Shown: piece after piece, positions 17,146-25,750 of the stretch
Layout of the letters: the number at the start of each line of letters is the position of its first letter
How positions within the stretch are numbered: position 1 is the stretch's first letter
Origin: Desulfomonile tiedjei DSM 6799
Lineage (GTDB): Bacteria; Desulfobacterota; Desulfomonilia; Desulfomonilales; Desulfomonilaceae
Length of the DNA: 64,000 nucleotides
Assembly: GCF_000266945.1 (NCBI RefSeq)
Contig: NC_018025.1
Span: forward strand, 3,662,001 to 3,726,000
Reading direction: 5' to 3'
Notes under the pieces: model-generated
Database searches by the model: none
Told to the model about the DNA's origin: nothing
The model's input: the letters and a program-made list of their open reading frames with translations, nothing else
Program-made: the position numbers and the translations under genes

Positions 17146-18315
17146 CTATTCTTCCCTTATTTGCGTTCGGATCCGACGCATTTCCGGAAGCAAATTCATA
17201 AAATGATCTAAAATTATCGGATCAAAGTGTTTGCCTCTGCCATCAGACAGTATGGAAAGCACCTCCTCTTCGGGGAGAGCAGGTTTGTACACTCGTTTAT
17301 GAATAAGGGCATCGTACACATCTACGACTGCTACAATTCTGCCGGATTGAGGAATAGCCTCACCTGCAAGGCCACGAGGATATCCCGTTCCATCCCATTT
17401 TTCATGGTGTGACAGGGCGATTTCTTGAGCCATCCGAAGCACGGGAATATCGGAATTGTCAAGAATGCAGCCGCCGATTTCAGTATGCTTCTTCATAATC
17501 TCGAATTCTTCCGGTGTCAGTTGCCCCGGTTTCTGAAGTATCCTGTCGGGAATGCCGATTTTGCCTACGTCGTGCATTGGAGCTGCCAGTCGGATATCGT
17601 CAACGGTCTGGGAATCCCATCCCAATGCTTGCGCTATTACCGAAGAATACATGCCTATGCGCCGGATATGAGCGCCCGTTTCATCATCGCGATACTCCGA
17701 AGCAGAAAGAAGCCGAAGTATGATTTGCTCTTCCCGCGCGCGAACCTGCGCTGTGCGTTCCTGTACACTCCATTCCAAATTGCATTCATATTCCCTCATG
17801 AGAAGGGTCACACGGCGTCGTTCCAGAGCATTGGCGATGTTTACCAGAATTTCGCTTTTGTCAAAGGGTTTTACGATGTAGCCGTACGCTCCGGACTTCA
17901 GTGTCTTAATTGCCGTCTTCTGTTCATCTACTGCTGTGACCACGATTACAGCAGCATCGGGGAATGATTTTGTCACAATTTTCAGTAGATCTAATCCTGA
18001 CATGCCCGGCATTCTTATGTCGCTGAGCACCAGGTGGTATGTCTCTTTAGCAAGTAATTCCAGAGCGGATTCTCCGCTCAATGAAGTTGTGCATAAATAT
18101 CCTTCGGAAGTAAGCCATCGGGATAGGAGATCGCATATGAAGGGTTCGTCATCAACGAGGAGAACCTTTATCTCTTTTTTCTCTCCGTTTGTCTCTTTTT
18201 CGTTCGAAGGCTCAGTCGCTATTTCCATCTGACGTAAAGAGCACCATTTGTTTTCAATTAGTTGGTGGGTGCCGCTCACTTCAGTTTTTTGAACTCCTGC
18301 CCCCGTATGATTCAT
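17146..18315 (-). CDS. HD-GYP domain response regulator (cyclic di-GMP phosphodiesterase)
   Basis: This 389-residue cytosolic regulator has a receiver domain (about 50-165) with the acidic pair VDDEPF, phospho-acceptor Asp in LVLSDIRMPGMSG, the Thr in VVTAVDEQ and Lys in VKPFDKSE. It is followed by a short coiled coil and an HD-GYP domain (about 205-380) with MHDVGKIGIPD and HHEKWDGTGYPRGL, so the metal-binding HD and GYP motifs are intact. This domain degrades cyclic di-GMP in characterised members. The reading frame is open to 18489, but I choose ATG 18315 because GGGGA precedes it and the upstream segment is not family-like. No kinase gene is adjacent. PilB's MshEN domain is a possible downstream reader of the same signal (inference). 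Confidence 0.88.
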   Translation of the reverse strand: MNHTGAGVQKTEVSGTHQLIENKWCSLRQMEIATEPSNEKETNGEKKEIKVLLVDDEPFICDLLSRWLTSEGYLCTTSLSGESALELLAKETYHLVLSDIRMPGMSGLDLLKIVTKSFPDAAVIVVTAVDEQKTAIKTLKSGAYGYIVKPFDKSEILVNIANALERRRVTLLMREYECNLEWSVQERTAQVRAREEQIILRLLSASEYRDDETGAHIRRIGMYSSVIAQALGWDSQTVDDIRLAAPMHDVGKIGIPDRILQKPGQLTPEEFEIMKKHTEIGGCILDNSDIPVLRMAQEIALSHHEKWDGTGYPRGLAGEAIPQSGRIVAVVDVYDALIHKRVYKPALPEEEVLSILSDGRGKHFDPIILDHFMNLLPEMRRIRTQIREE

Positions 18316-18624
18316 GGTCGTGTCCCCGAAATGTAAATGATTCAAGACTAACCAATAAATCACTACGCAATGAGCATGCCACAAATTGAAAGCGAGCGAT
18401 CCGGGCGCTCTACATGGAAAACCGAAAGCTACCACGCGCAATGCTATTGGATATAATCCATAATTATATGGAAAAGATGCCATAATCATCTATGAGATTC
18501 AGGATGACTGCAATCAGCTGACTCGCGGCACCTCGCATGAACTTAAAGAATGAATGACCGGTCGATTATTGCTGTAAAATCATGGCAATTTCCCGAATCT
18601 CTCTGCTTTGACAGCGCATGGGTA
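18316..18624. other. upstream region of the HD-GYP gene
   Basis: No gene supported. The frame of the HD-GYP protein stays open through 18489, but the translation there is Cys/Trp-rich and not family-like. It probably holds the regulator's promoter and the 3' flank of the transglycosylase gene. No terminator hairpin was seen. Confidence 0.4.
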
Positions 18625-20034
18625 TCAGTCCCGGAGATACTTTTTGGTTTTAAGCATCCACATCACTTCGTCCTTTGTTCCTTTGGGAACATGGATCGTA
18701 TAGGTAAGCGGCTCGTTATTGCGCATTGCCCGAAACGAAGTCTGGTCCCGAGTAAGTGAACCGTTGATCTCTCGCAGGAAGCGTACGGAAGTCTGTGTCA
18801 GCACTGCGAGATGGGCCAGCGGCAGATCTTGTGAGAATCGTACTCCCTCTATGGTATCGAATTCCAGTGGTTGTATTTCCGGCACGTCGATTTCATAAAA
18901 GTCTCTGTTTCGATCGATAAGATAAAACGCTATCCATCGGGGGACATATTCTTCGGTCTCAATAGGCAGCTTCATGTCCCAGAATTCCAGCGAATTATAG
19001 GCGTTCGTACGATGCTTGATCTCACTGAAACCTGCATTGTATGCGGCTGCCGCAGTCAGCCAGCTACCCGGTCGGTCTCCCCTTCCGAGCTTCTGCCGCA
19101 ACCATTTGAGGTACCGTGCAGCGGACCGGGTGGAAAGAGCCAGATCGCGTCTCTCGTCCTTGACAGAGTTAATTTGAAGAGACCAATCCAGGTCCGGATC
19201 TTTTGATAGAGTCTGAATCGCCGTAGGTTTAACAAACTGCCACCATCCTCCTGCCATGGAAGGAGAAACAACTCTCCGATTGTAGCCGGATTCAAGAGCC
19301 GGCAACAAGGTGAATTCCGATGGAACCTGTTCAGCTTTGAGAATAGCGTCTATCGCTTGAGTGTAGCGGTCTCTCCTCGTGAGCCACGTAGTAGTAGTGG
19401 TTCTTAAATCGGTAAGAAGATATGCTATCTGGTATTCGATCCGTTTGCGTACATCCGGACGCGCCAGCGGAATTCTCTCTCCACAAAAATCGAGGCCCTG
19501 CTGCAGGACTATCTCCGGAATTTTCCGGACAGTTTGCCAGCAGGTTCCCGGTTCCTGAGGATTCTGATAGAGGCAATCCAGCGCATGCTTCAGAAGTAAT
19601 TTTTCCCGTTCGAGATTATTCAGACGCTGCATCTTCTCAAGCATATTCAGCGTTACTGCCAACTGATTCAGCGGATCGACTGAGAAGAAATCTCCCGGGA
19701 GATTTTCCACCCAGAGCATGAAACGAGAAACCAGCATCTTAGAAAACGATGATTCCGGAAAGTGTCCCGATATTGAGACGAGTTCCTGAAAAGCCGAGCT
19801 GTCAAGGATGTGAGAATAATCGTCCAAAATTCGACCGTAGTTTGGAGGCAACTCCTGAGGATCTCTGGAATTCGCAAGGGCAACCTCTGCAGCTAACTGT
19901 TTGGAAAGATAATACATACTTAATAAGCGAGTCCTTACCCCAAGTTCCTCTTTGACAGCATCGGTAGCAAGCATAACGAACAAAGCTACAGGTAGTATGA
20001 TGCAGAGAATGACTGTATTCCGCAGTCGGGTCAT
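18625..20034 (-). CDS. membrane-anchored lytic transglycosylase, MltD-like
   Basis: This 469-residue protein has an N-terminal membrane anchor or uncleaved signal (about 6-27, VILCIILPVALFVMLA). A helical region follows, then a family 1 SLT domain (about 240-370) with the catalytic Glu in LLPALESGYNRRVVSPSMAGGWWQF and the family motifs AAAAYNAGFSEI and ETEEYVPRWIAFYLI. It should cleave the MurNAc-GlcNAc bond of peptidoglycan in the periplasm. The C-terminus has no clear LysM repeat, although YTIHVPKGTKDE is similar to the end of MltD-type proteins. ATG 20034 is preferred; a TTG at 20043 overlaps the TPR gene's stop as TTGA and could be used instead. It is translationally coupled to the upstream TPR gene. 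Confidence 0.85.
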   Translation of the reverse strand: MTRLRNTVILCIILPVALFVMLATDAVKEELGVRTRLLSMYYLSKQLAAEVALANSRDPQELPPNYGRILDDYSHILDSSAFQELVSISGHFPESSFSKMLVSRFMLWVENLPGDFFSVDPLNQLAVTLNMLEKMQRLNNLEREKLLLKHALDCLYQNPQEPGTCWQTVRKIPEIVLQQGLDFCGERIPLARPDVRKRIEYQIAYLLTDLRTTTTTWLTRRDRYTQAIDAILKAEQVPSEFTLLPALESGYNRRVVSPSMAGGWWQFVKPTAIQTLSKDPDLDWSLQINSVKDERRDLALSTRSAARYLKWLRQKLGRGDRPGSWLTAAAAYNAGFSEIKHRTNAYNSLEFWDMKLPIETEEYVPRWIAFYLIDRNRDFYEIDVPEIQPLEFDTIEGVRFSQDLPLAHLAVLTQTSVRFLREINGSLTRDQTSFRAMRNNEPLTYTIHVPKGTKDEVMWMLKTKKYLRD

Positions 20035-20039
20035 GAGCC

Positions 20040-20774
20040 TCAATCATCCTTGGCCGGATTTCTGTCCGTCTTGGGGAGTTGCTTTACCAGTTCGGCCAGA
20101 CTTCTCAACTGTTTGTTTTCGGGTCTGGTCTCCAGAGCTTTTTGAGCCACTTTGAGCGCCGCTTCTCGATTCCCTTCTCTGACCAAAGCCAGCACGTGGT
20201 TGACACGAGCAGGGATGAAATCGGGAAATAATTCCATAGCTTCTTCATAGATTTCGATGGCCTGGTCGAAATCGCCCATGCGCTCTGAAACAATGGCTGA
20301 TGTGAATAAAGACCTGGGATCGCTGGAAAATAAACCGATGTACAGCCTGCAAAGATCCGCAGCACGTTTCGCATCTTTGGCTTTCGCCGCGGAAAAAGCG
20401 TTATATATCAACTCATCTTTAGTCGTGCTGGGAAGTTTGATTATTTTTTCGCATGTCATGGCCGAGTTCAACTGAGTCAGGTTACGGATGGCAATTTGAT
20501 TCCCGGGGTTCTGCTTGAGGCACGATTCGTAAGCTTGAACCGCCTCTTTCTTCTTGCCCAGATCCTCCAATGCAGCGCCGAGATGTATCATTGCCTGGAC
20601 ATAATAGGGCGACGTGGAAGGCACTTTGCGGAATGTTTCGACGGCTGCTCCGTTCTTACCTTCCATTCGATAAGCAAGGCCGACTTCGAAATCCGAAGAT
20701 CCATCTGCTGCAAGAACGCACACGGCATTTGCACAAATTACGAGCAACAGCATGGCGGCAAAGTTTCGCTGCAA
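20040..20774 (-). CDS. exported TPR protein upstream of lytic transglycosylase
   Basis: This 244-residue protein has a signal peptide (LLLVICANAVCVLA) and a series of tetratricopeptide repeats, for example YVQAMIHLGAALEDLGKKKEAVQAYESCLKQ and later GDFDQAIEIYEEAMELFPDFIPARV. It is probably a periplasmic scaffold protein. The start is TTG 20774 with GGGAAG 7 bases upstream; the first in-frame ATG seven codons on lacks a ribosome binding site. It is cotranscribed with the transglycosylase, which suggests that it organises cell-wall remodelling (inference). No specific family is recognised. Confidence 0.75.
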   Translation of the reverse strand: MQRNFAAMLLLVICANAVCVLAADGSSDFEVGLAYRMEGKNGAAVETFRKVPSTSPYYVQAMIHLGAALEDLGKKKEAVQAYESCLKQNPGNQIAIRNLTQLNSAMTCEKIIKLPSTTKDELIYNAFSAAKAKDAKRAADLCRLYIGLFSSDPRSLFTSAIVSERMGDFDQAIEIYEEAMELFPDFIPARVNHVLALVREGNREAALKVAQKALETRPENKQLRSLAELVKQLPKTDRNPAKDD

Positions 20775-21184
20775 ATCGATCTTCCCGGCTGGAACAGAGA
20801 TTAATTATGAGATCGTTCCCGCTCTTTTAGAGGGAACTCTCGCTACTGTCTCGATTCTGGTGTCCGCAATCAGCCGATCGGCTCCAAGTCAGAGTCCGAA
20901 CTCTCGACTGAATCAATATTCTATACATACCATAGAATCATACGCAGCGAAAAGCGGCTGAATTCAGGCCTCTTACTTTATCCGAAGAAAATGGCATTTG
21001 TGCAAAGCATAGCAACCGGTTGCGGTTCCCATTGAAAAATGCTAGGGTAACTGGTTGCCGTTGGAGCAACGCGTGTCTTATGGTGCGGAATTCTTGACTA
21101 TTATGCAATAGGATCGACCTATTATCCATTTTCCAATGACGTTCAGGACTGGGCCGAAATTTTCGATAATTCGGGAGGAAACAC
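20775..21184. other. divergent intergenic region with paired operator-like 12-mers
   Basis: No gene. It must contain promoters for the minus-strand TPR operon and the plus-strand prenyltransferase. A 12-bp perfect palindrome GCAACCGGTTGC (21012-21023) is followed 35 bases later by the close variant GTAACTGGTTGC (21047-21058), both upstream of TTGACT at 21094-21099. The matching -10 box is poor (TATTAT at a 20-base spacing). The pair could be a regulator binding site. Confidence 0.35.
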
Positions 21185-22150
21185 GTGGATCTGCTTGAAT
21201 CGATTCAGTCAGATATGCAGAAGCTCGAAAATGAACTTATCGAGCATCTTGAAAGCCGTGTTCCTGTAGCATTCGAAATTGGCGCTCACATCATGAACAG
21301 CGGAGGAAAGCGGATACGTCCCCAGCTTGCGATTATTGCCGCACGAATGGGCGGGTACACGGGATTGAACGCTCTGAAGCTGTCAGGGGCCATCGAATGT
21401 ATTCACACGGCGACACTGTTGCATGATGATGTGGTCGACGATGCTGACACACGACGTGGCCGACCGTCGGCAAACACCCTGTGGTCGAACGAAATGTGCG
21501 TGCTGGGAGGAGATTTCATACTTGCCAAGGCATTCTCTGCTCTGACGTCTATCGGCAACCTTCGCATTCTGGAAATTGTTTCTGCCGCAACCGAACGGCT
21601 TAGCGAAGGCGAACTCTTTCAAATGGCCAATATCGGCAATTTGGACCTGACTGAAGCTGACTATCTTCAGGTGATTACGGACAAGACAGCCGTTCTGATG
21701 GAAGCAGCCTGTAGAGGAGGCGCAATCTTGGGGAACTTCGAGCCGAATAAAGAGGAAGCGCTTGCTCAATTCGGTTTGAACCTCGGAATAGCATTCCAGA
21801 TGACCGATGATGTTATTGATTACCGGTCCGATGTGCAAACCATGGGGAAACCCCAGTGCAAGGATATCCAGGAAGGAAAGTTAACCCTGCCTCTTATAGC
21901 AGCTCTCAGGAACGCGACTGCGCCTGAGAGGAATCGGGTTGAGAAGATGATTGAAGAAAAGACGCTTTCAGGAGACGACCAGGTCTGGATCAGAAACTGG
22001 GTCGAACGTACTGGCGGGATACAACAAACTCTGGAGTCAGGCAGGGCGTTTCTCGAGAAAGGTACGGCTCACCTGGAAATCTTTCCCGATACTGAAGAAA
22101 AGCGAGCACTCATGAAGCTTGCTGAAAGGATACTCCACAGGACATATTGA
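21185..22150 (+). CDS. ispB: trans-polyprenyl diphosphate synthase (octaprenyl type)
   Basis: This 321-residue cytosolic enzyme extends FPP with IPP units to make the side chain of quinones. The first Asp-rich motif is LLHDDVVDDADTRRGRPSAN and the second is FQMTDDVIDYRSD. GGKRIRPQL and VLGGDFILAKAF are family stretches. The residues just before the first Asp motif are small (ECIHTATLLHDD), consistent with a long-chain product, but chain length cannot be read with certainty. The start is GTG 21185 with a strong GGGAGGAA upstream. In an anaerobe the product would be for menaquinone, the probable partner of the cytochrome b protein at 45047 (inference). Confidence 0.92.
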   Translation: MDLLESIQSDMQKLENELIEHLESRVPVAFEIGAHIMNSGGKRIRPQLAIIAARMGGYTGLNALKLSGAIECIHTATLLHDDVVDDADTRRGRPSANTLWSNEMCVLGGDFILAKAFSALTSIGNLRILEIVSAATERLSEGELFQMANIGNLDLTEADYLQVITDKTAVLMEAACRGGAILGNFEPNKEEALAQFGLNLGIAFQMTDDVIDYRSDVQTMGKPQCKDIQEGKLTLPLIAALRNATAPERNRVEKMIEEKTLSGDDQVWIRNWVERTGGIQQTLESGRAFLEKGTAHLEIFPDTEEKRALMKLAERILHRTY

Positions 22151-22245
22151 ACCACTCGGATCTTCCGGCATTTTTTTTGTTTTAAATTGTGTTTAATCCT
22201 TGAAGGAAATCCGAGGACTTGATACACCTTGTCCGGTAGAGAACA

Positions 22246-22917
22246 ATGACGAAGGTTAGCATGCCCAGGTACATTCTTTCGGTTTTCGTGATATGTGTTG
22301 CGGCAGTTGTCTGTTCGGGCTGCCCTTCAATCTGGAACACCGAAACGGCCGGCAAAGCTGCAAGCGCGGACGAACTTTTTAGCGCGGCCGAAGCAGATTT
22401 TCAGAAGAAGAACTATCCTCAGGCTATCGAGACCTATGAACGTCTCAAATCAGCATATCCTGATTTCAAACAGATTCCGGAGGTCTACCTGAAGATAGCG
22501 GATTCCTTTTTCGAACAGGGTCAGTATGAAAAGGCGATTTCAAGATACCTTCAGTTTGTCGAGTTACATCCCGGCCACAAAGAGTTGCAGCGGGCAAAAT
22601 ATCAAATCGCTCTGGCCCATTTTAACCAGATAAAGAATGCCGATCTGGACAGTGCTCTTGCTCAACGTTCCGCAAAAGCTTTCAAGGCTATCATGGACGA
22701 CCCCGATGCCGGAGAATTCGCGAAACAGGCCGAAGAAAAGTACAAGGAATGTTTAAAAAAACTTGCCGCAAAAGAATTATATAAGGCTCGGACATACGTT
22801 GGTATGGGCAATTATCAGGCTGCAAGGATGGCTGCAAAAAGAGTCCTGGACGAGTATCCCAAGCTGGGCTTCGATGAAGAGGCAAACGAGCTAATCGGCA
22901 GCATAAAAAATAAATGA
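22246..22917 (+). CDS. bamD: outer-membrane assembly lipoprotein, BamD-like (TPR)
   Basis: This 223-residue lipoprotein carries a signal ending in the lipobox-like VVCSGC, so it should be lipidated and exported by the Lol system encoded at 4103-6056. It contains five or so TPR units (ADELFSAAEADFQKKNYPQAIETYERLKSAYPDF is the first), the arrangement of BamD/YfiO: helical repeats with the typical P-D-F and HPGH turns. BamD works with BamA at the inner face of the outer membrane. It is not in the bamA operon, which is usual for bamD. ATG 22246 or the ATG five codons later are both possible starts. A different TPR lipoprotein cannot be excluded. Confidence 0.78.
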   Translation: MTKVSMPRYILSVFVICVAAVVCSGCPSIWNTETAGKAASADELFSAAEADFQKKNYPQAIETYERLKSAYPDFKQIPEVYLKIADSFFEQGQYEKAISRYLQFVELHPGHKELQRAKYQIALAHFNQIKNADLDSALAQRSAKAFKAIMDDPDAGEFAKQAEEKYKECLKKLAAKELYKARTYVGMGNYQAARMAAKRVLDEYPKLGFDEEANELIGSIKNK

Positions 22918-22954
22918 TCGGATCGACAATTCCTGCGCACTCCTGATACTGATT

Positions 22955-23071
22955 CGCTTTTCTTTTCATAATCTGGCAGGCTGAGGTATCCTTCGCTCCG
23001 GACGACGCAAAGCCGTCTAATACTCCGCTCAGGACACCTCAGCCTACGCCATCTTATATGCATAATTGCGG
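22955..23071 (-). repeat. dispersed repeat family B, copy 1 (reverse orientation)
   Basis: About 115 bases matching the copies at 40273 and 44112, in reverse orientation. The strongest core is CCGGACGACGCAAAGCCGTC, followed by TAATACTCCGC. The outer parts pair imperfectly (GGCTGAGGT... with ACACCTCAGCC). It lies 37 bases after the bamD-like gene and upstream of the rqcH stop. Confidence 0.85.
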
Positions 23072-23127
23072 AATAGTTTGAGCGCTCTAGAAGCAGCATT
23101 ACACCGGGCTTCTCCCGATTGGGTTTT

Positions 23128-24651
23128 TCAACCCGGTAAACCGCCCTTGAAACCTTCCGACACGATCGTTCTGTAGTGCTTTACCGATACCTGTCCGGGA
23201 ATTCCCCCTTTCATGGGGGACACATCCTTTGCGTCTGCAATCATCACCTCGACCTTGCCTTTATTCGCAGCTTTGGAAAAATGCACAGCCAGTGCGGCTG
23301 CAAAATCCAGGTCTTCCGCTCTATGAGGGGCTGCACCTTCTTTCTTCAGCAGAACGTGAGCGCCCGGATAATCTTTCACATGGAACCACAGGTCTCCAGG
23401 ACGGGCTTTCTTGCGGACAAGGAACTCGTTACTTCGAGCATGCAGTCCTACGAAGACGCTCGCGCCTGACGGTGATGCGAATGTCCGGAAGAGCTTTGAT
23501 TCTCGATCAGTGGGGGGCCTGGATTGGGATTTGGACTGAGGGGTTTCCTTATGGAAATCTCCAGCCAGCATTTCCAACTCATCAATTTCGTCGCATTCCA
23601 TGATGTAGAAGAGTTGGTCTTCCAAGGCACGCATTTCCGCGATGGTTTCCGCCACGCGTCGTTGGACTGCCTGTTCGCCTCTTTTGCCTTTCGCCGCTTT
23701 CCTGAAAATGCGTTCCATGTTCTCCACGGGATTCAAGGAAGGCTCCAGCAGGACAATTCTTTCCCCGCCGGTGATCCAGTCCTGGACACGGATCGAGTCC
23801 ATTCCTTTTCGCATCTTCCCGAGATTCGCTTTCAGGAGTTCGCCTTCATATTGGCGGCCGGAAAACTCTTTCAATCGTGTCTCGTCAACTTTGATCTTTT
23901 TCAGGCGCCGATCCAATGAATTGATACGTGCTCTCACAGGAGCAGCGATTTCTCTTTTCGCCTGGTTCAGCAACAGAGATTCCAGCCTGGGACGAAAAAA
24001 CGCGTCCACCGCTTCATTCATCGCGGAGAATGTCTCGTCTTCCGGCAAAATTGCGCTGACCGTAAGCCGCTTCTTCCCTTTGGAATCTATGTGTATACCG
24101 GGCGAAAGATTTCGTTCTTTGACTATCTCGTCCAACGATTCCGCAGCTCTGCCGTGTTTGGGTGGAACAGTGTACTCTATTCCCGGAAGAACGATCCTGC
24201 TGCCTGCTTCCTTCTCCGGTATGTGGTGTAAGCAATCGAGGATGAGACCGGAAACGGCGTCTACCAGAATGATATTGGAGTCCCGCCCAAGAAGTTCCAG
24301 GACAAGTATTCGCTCGGTTCTCTCCTCACCAGTGCCCCTTGTGGCAAAGATCATGACCACTCGATCGTCCGGAAGACTGGAACAGCCGGTAATTTTGCTG
24401 CCTTGAAAGTGGGCGCGGAGGAATGCGCAGAATCGAGGAGGTCTCGGAGGATTGGGAATCTTTAAGTGGGTTAGATGAATGCGACCCAATTGTGGATCCG
24501 CGCTGACCATGAGTTTTTGTTCACCTCCACCCGGTGCCCTCATGCGCAATACCACCTCCCTGGGCAAAGGTTGATGAATTTTGTTGATGAATGCGCCGAG
24601 GAGCAGGTCATTCAACTCCCGTGCCACTAATTGGAGAACTGCCAAATCCAT
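23128..24651 (-). CDS. rqcH: NFACT-family ribosome quality control protein RqcH
   Basis: RqcH binds stalled 60S/50S subunits and directs alanine tailing of the nascent chain. The older name is fibronectin-binding protein. The 507-residue protein starts with the NFACT-N domain (DLAVLQLVARELNDLLLGAFINKIHQP), which is joined by helix-hairpin-helix and coiled-coil segments (about 250-370, IRVQDWITGGERIVLLEPSLNP). It ends with the NFACT-R domain, formerly DUF814 (FVGLHARSNEFLVRKKARPGDLWFHVKDYPGAHVLL). The length is slightly below the 550-600 of Firmicute proteins. It stands alone on the minus strand, convergent with the bamD-like gene. Confidence 0.88.
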   Translation of the reverse strand: MDLAVLQLVARELNDLLLGAFINKIHQPLPREVVLRMRAPGGGEQKLMVSADPQLGRIHLTHLKIPNPPRPPRFCAFLRAHFQGSKITGCSSLPDDRVVMIFATRGTGEERTERILVLELLGRDSNIILVDAVSGLILDCLHHIPEKEAGSRIVLPGIEYTVPPKHGRAAESLDEIVKERNLSPGIHIDSKGKKRLTVSAILPEDETFSAMNEAVDAFFRPRLESLLLNQAKREIAAPVRARINSLDRRLKKIKVDETRLKEFSGRQYEGELLKANLGKMRKGMDSIRVQDWITGGERIVLLEPSLNPVENMERIFRKAAKGKRGEQAVQRRVAETIAEMRALEDQLFYIMECDEIDELEMLAGDFHKETPQSKSQSRPPTDRESKLFRTFASPSGASVFVGLHARSNEFLVRKKARPGDLWFHVKDYPGAHVLLKKEGAAPHRAEDLDFAAALAVHFSKAANKGKVEVMIADAKDVSPMKGGIPGQVSVKHYRTIVSEGFKGGLPG

Positions 24652-24810
24652 TTCTTACCCAATCCAGTTAAATTCCTTATCCTGATTAAACGTGCCGATC
24701 TCGTACCGAAGCCGATCTCTTTTGGTTGAGATCTCGATCCGATGTATAAGAAGTATACCATTGATTCATTTCCCAGGGACGTTTCGCAATACGAAATGAG
24801 GAGACGGGTT

Positions 24811-25323
24811 ATGAGCGTTCTAACGAGAGACGAGCTTTTGAAAGCAATTCGGGAAGGTCGCATTCAGATCGAACCCTTTTCCGAAGACATGGTCGGGCCT
24901 GGTTCGATTGATATGAATTTGAGCAACCAGTTCCGGATTTTCAAAAAGCTTCGCAAAGGGGTCGTAGTTGATGATAGTATGGAACTGGAGAAGATCACGA
25001 AGCTCGTCCATTACAAGTCATCGTTCACCCTCCTTCCCGGGGAGACAATCCTAGGAATAACCAGGGAAAGAATTCACCTCGCTCCGGATCTTTGCGGCTG
25101 GATTCAAGGACGCTCCCGATTTGCCCGCATAGGACTGCTCACGCATATTACCGCCAGTTTCATTCAGCCCGGAACGAACAACAAGCAGGTGCTTGAAATC
25201 AGCAATATGGCGCCGTTTCCGTTGATTCTCAAACCTGACACCCGCGTGTGCCAGGTCATCGTTCAGACCACGGTCGGTGCGGCAATTTATGAAGGCAAAC
25301 ATCGGATTCAGGAAAATCTCTGA
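24811..25323 (+). CDS. dcd: dCTP deaminase-like protein
   Basis: This 170-residue protein matches the trimeric dCTP deaminase/dUTPase family, which makes dUTP from dCTP in dTTP synthesis. MVGPGSIDMNLSNQFRIF is the family's beta strand near residue 30-45, GRSRFARIGLL is the substrate loop, and QVLEISNM carries the Glu that corresponds to the catalytic one. The active-site segment has TASFIQPG where TAG.IDPG is usual, a Gln replacing Asp, so bifunctional or altered activity is possible. ATG 24811 is used because GAGGAG lies upstream; the frame extends 23 codons further, into non-family sequence. Confidence 0.83.
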   Translation: MSVLTRDELLKAIREGRIQIEPFSEDMVGPGSIDMNLSNQFRIFKKLRKGVVVDDSMELEKITKLVHYKSSFTLLPGETILGITRERIHLAPDLCGWIQGRSRFARIGLLTHITASFIQPGTNNKQVLEISNMAPFPLILKPDTRVCQVIVQTTVGAAIYEGKHRIQENL

Positions 25324-25408
25324 GTTCAGATTCAGTGCCTGGTTGCAATAATAGAATGAGTATGGCAGTCCTCCTGTCATTCAGTTCAAGGCGAAGTGAG
25401 GTGCAATC

Positions 25409-25624
25409 GTGAGATGCCCATCCTGCGGTCACCCTGAGATGGTGACAAGAATCTGCGACGAAATCCTTTCATACGGAGGCAAGTCTGTTATTTTGCACGA
25501 AATGAAGGGGGATTTTTGTCCGGAATGCGGCGAAGGTGTGTGGGCCGTGGAGAGTTATCGTCGATTTACTGAAGAGCAGTCCAAGTTACTGGACAATCTT
25601 CTTAATTGTTCGAGATTGAGTTAA
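25409..25624 (+). CDS. stand-alone MqsA-type N-terminal zinc-binding domain protein
   Basis: This 71-residue protein lines up with the N-terminal domain of antitoxin MqsA. The four zinc Cys are at residues 3, 6, 37 and 40, the same numbering as in E. coli MqsA, and the EMV, GGK and AVESYRRFTEEQ stretches are compatible. It stops after the N-domain, so the DNA-binding HTH is missing. No mqsR toxin precedes it. The downstream frames show no HTH, so this is not a simple frameshift. Start GTG 25409 has GAGGTG 6 bases upstream. It may be a remnant, a free-standing YgiT zinc-finger protein, or a regulator of an unlinked toxin. Confidence 0.65.
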   Translation: MRCPSCGHPEMVTRICDEILSYGGKSVILHEMKGDFCPECGEGVWAVESYRRFTEEQSKLLDNLLNCSRLS

Positions 25625-25750
25625 TCGCCTCCAGAGCCAGCACAGACACAATTCCACCGTGTACTCGTCGTCCGCGGCTTTCCCTCTCTTGCATCTCTCC
25701 ATGCCGTTACACACTTTGTACTTAAATCGGTCAGAAAGAGAGGGGCGCAC

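Noticed and set aside
18316-18489. N-terminal extension of the HD-GYP protein
   Set aside because: Open frame only; the ATG at 18315 has a ribosome binding site and the added residues are unlike the family.
23642-24406. 254-residue plus-strand ORF opposite rqcH
   Set aside because: Shadow of a clearly recognised NFACT gene.
25625-25740. Frameshifted HTH half of MqsA downstream of the zinc domain
   Set aside because: None of the three plus-strand frames contains an HTH-like sequence.
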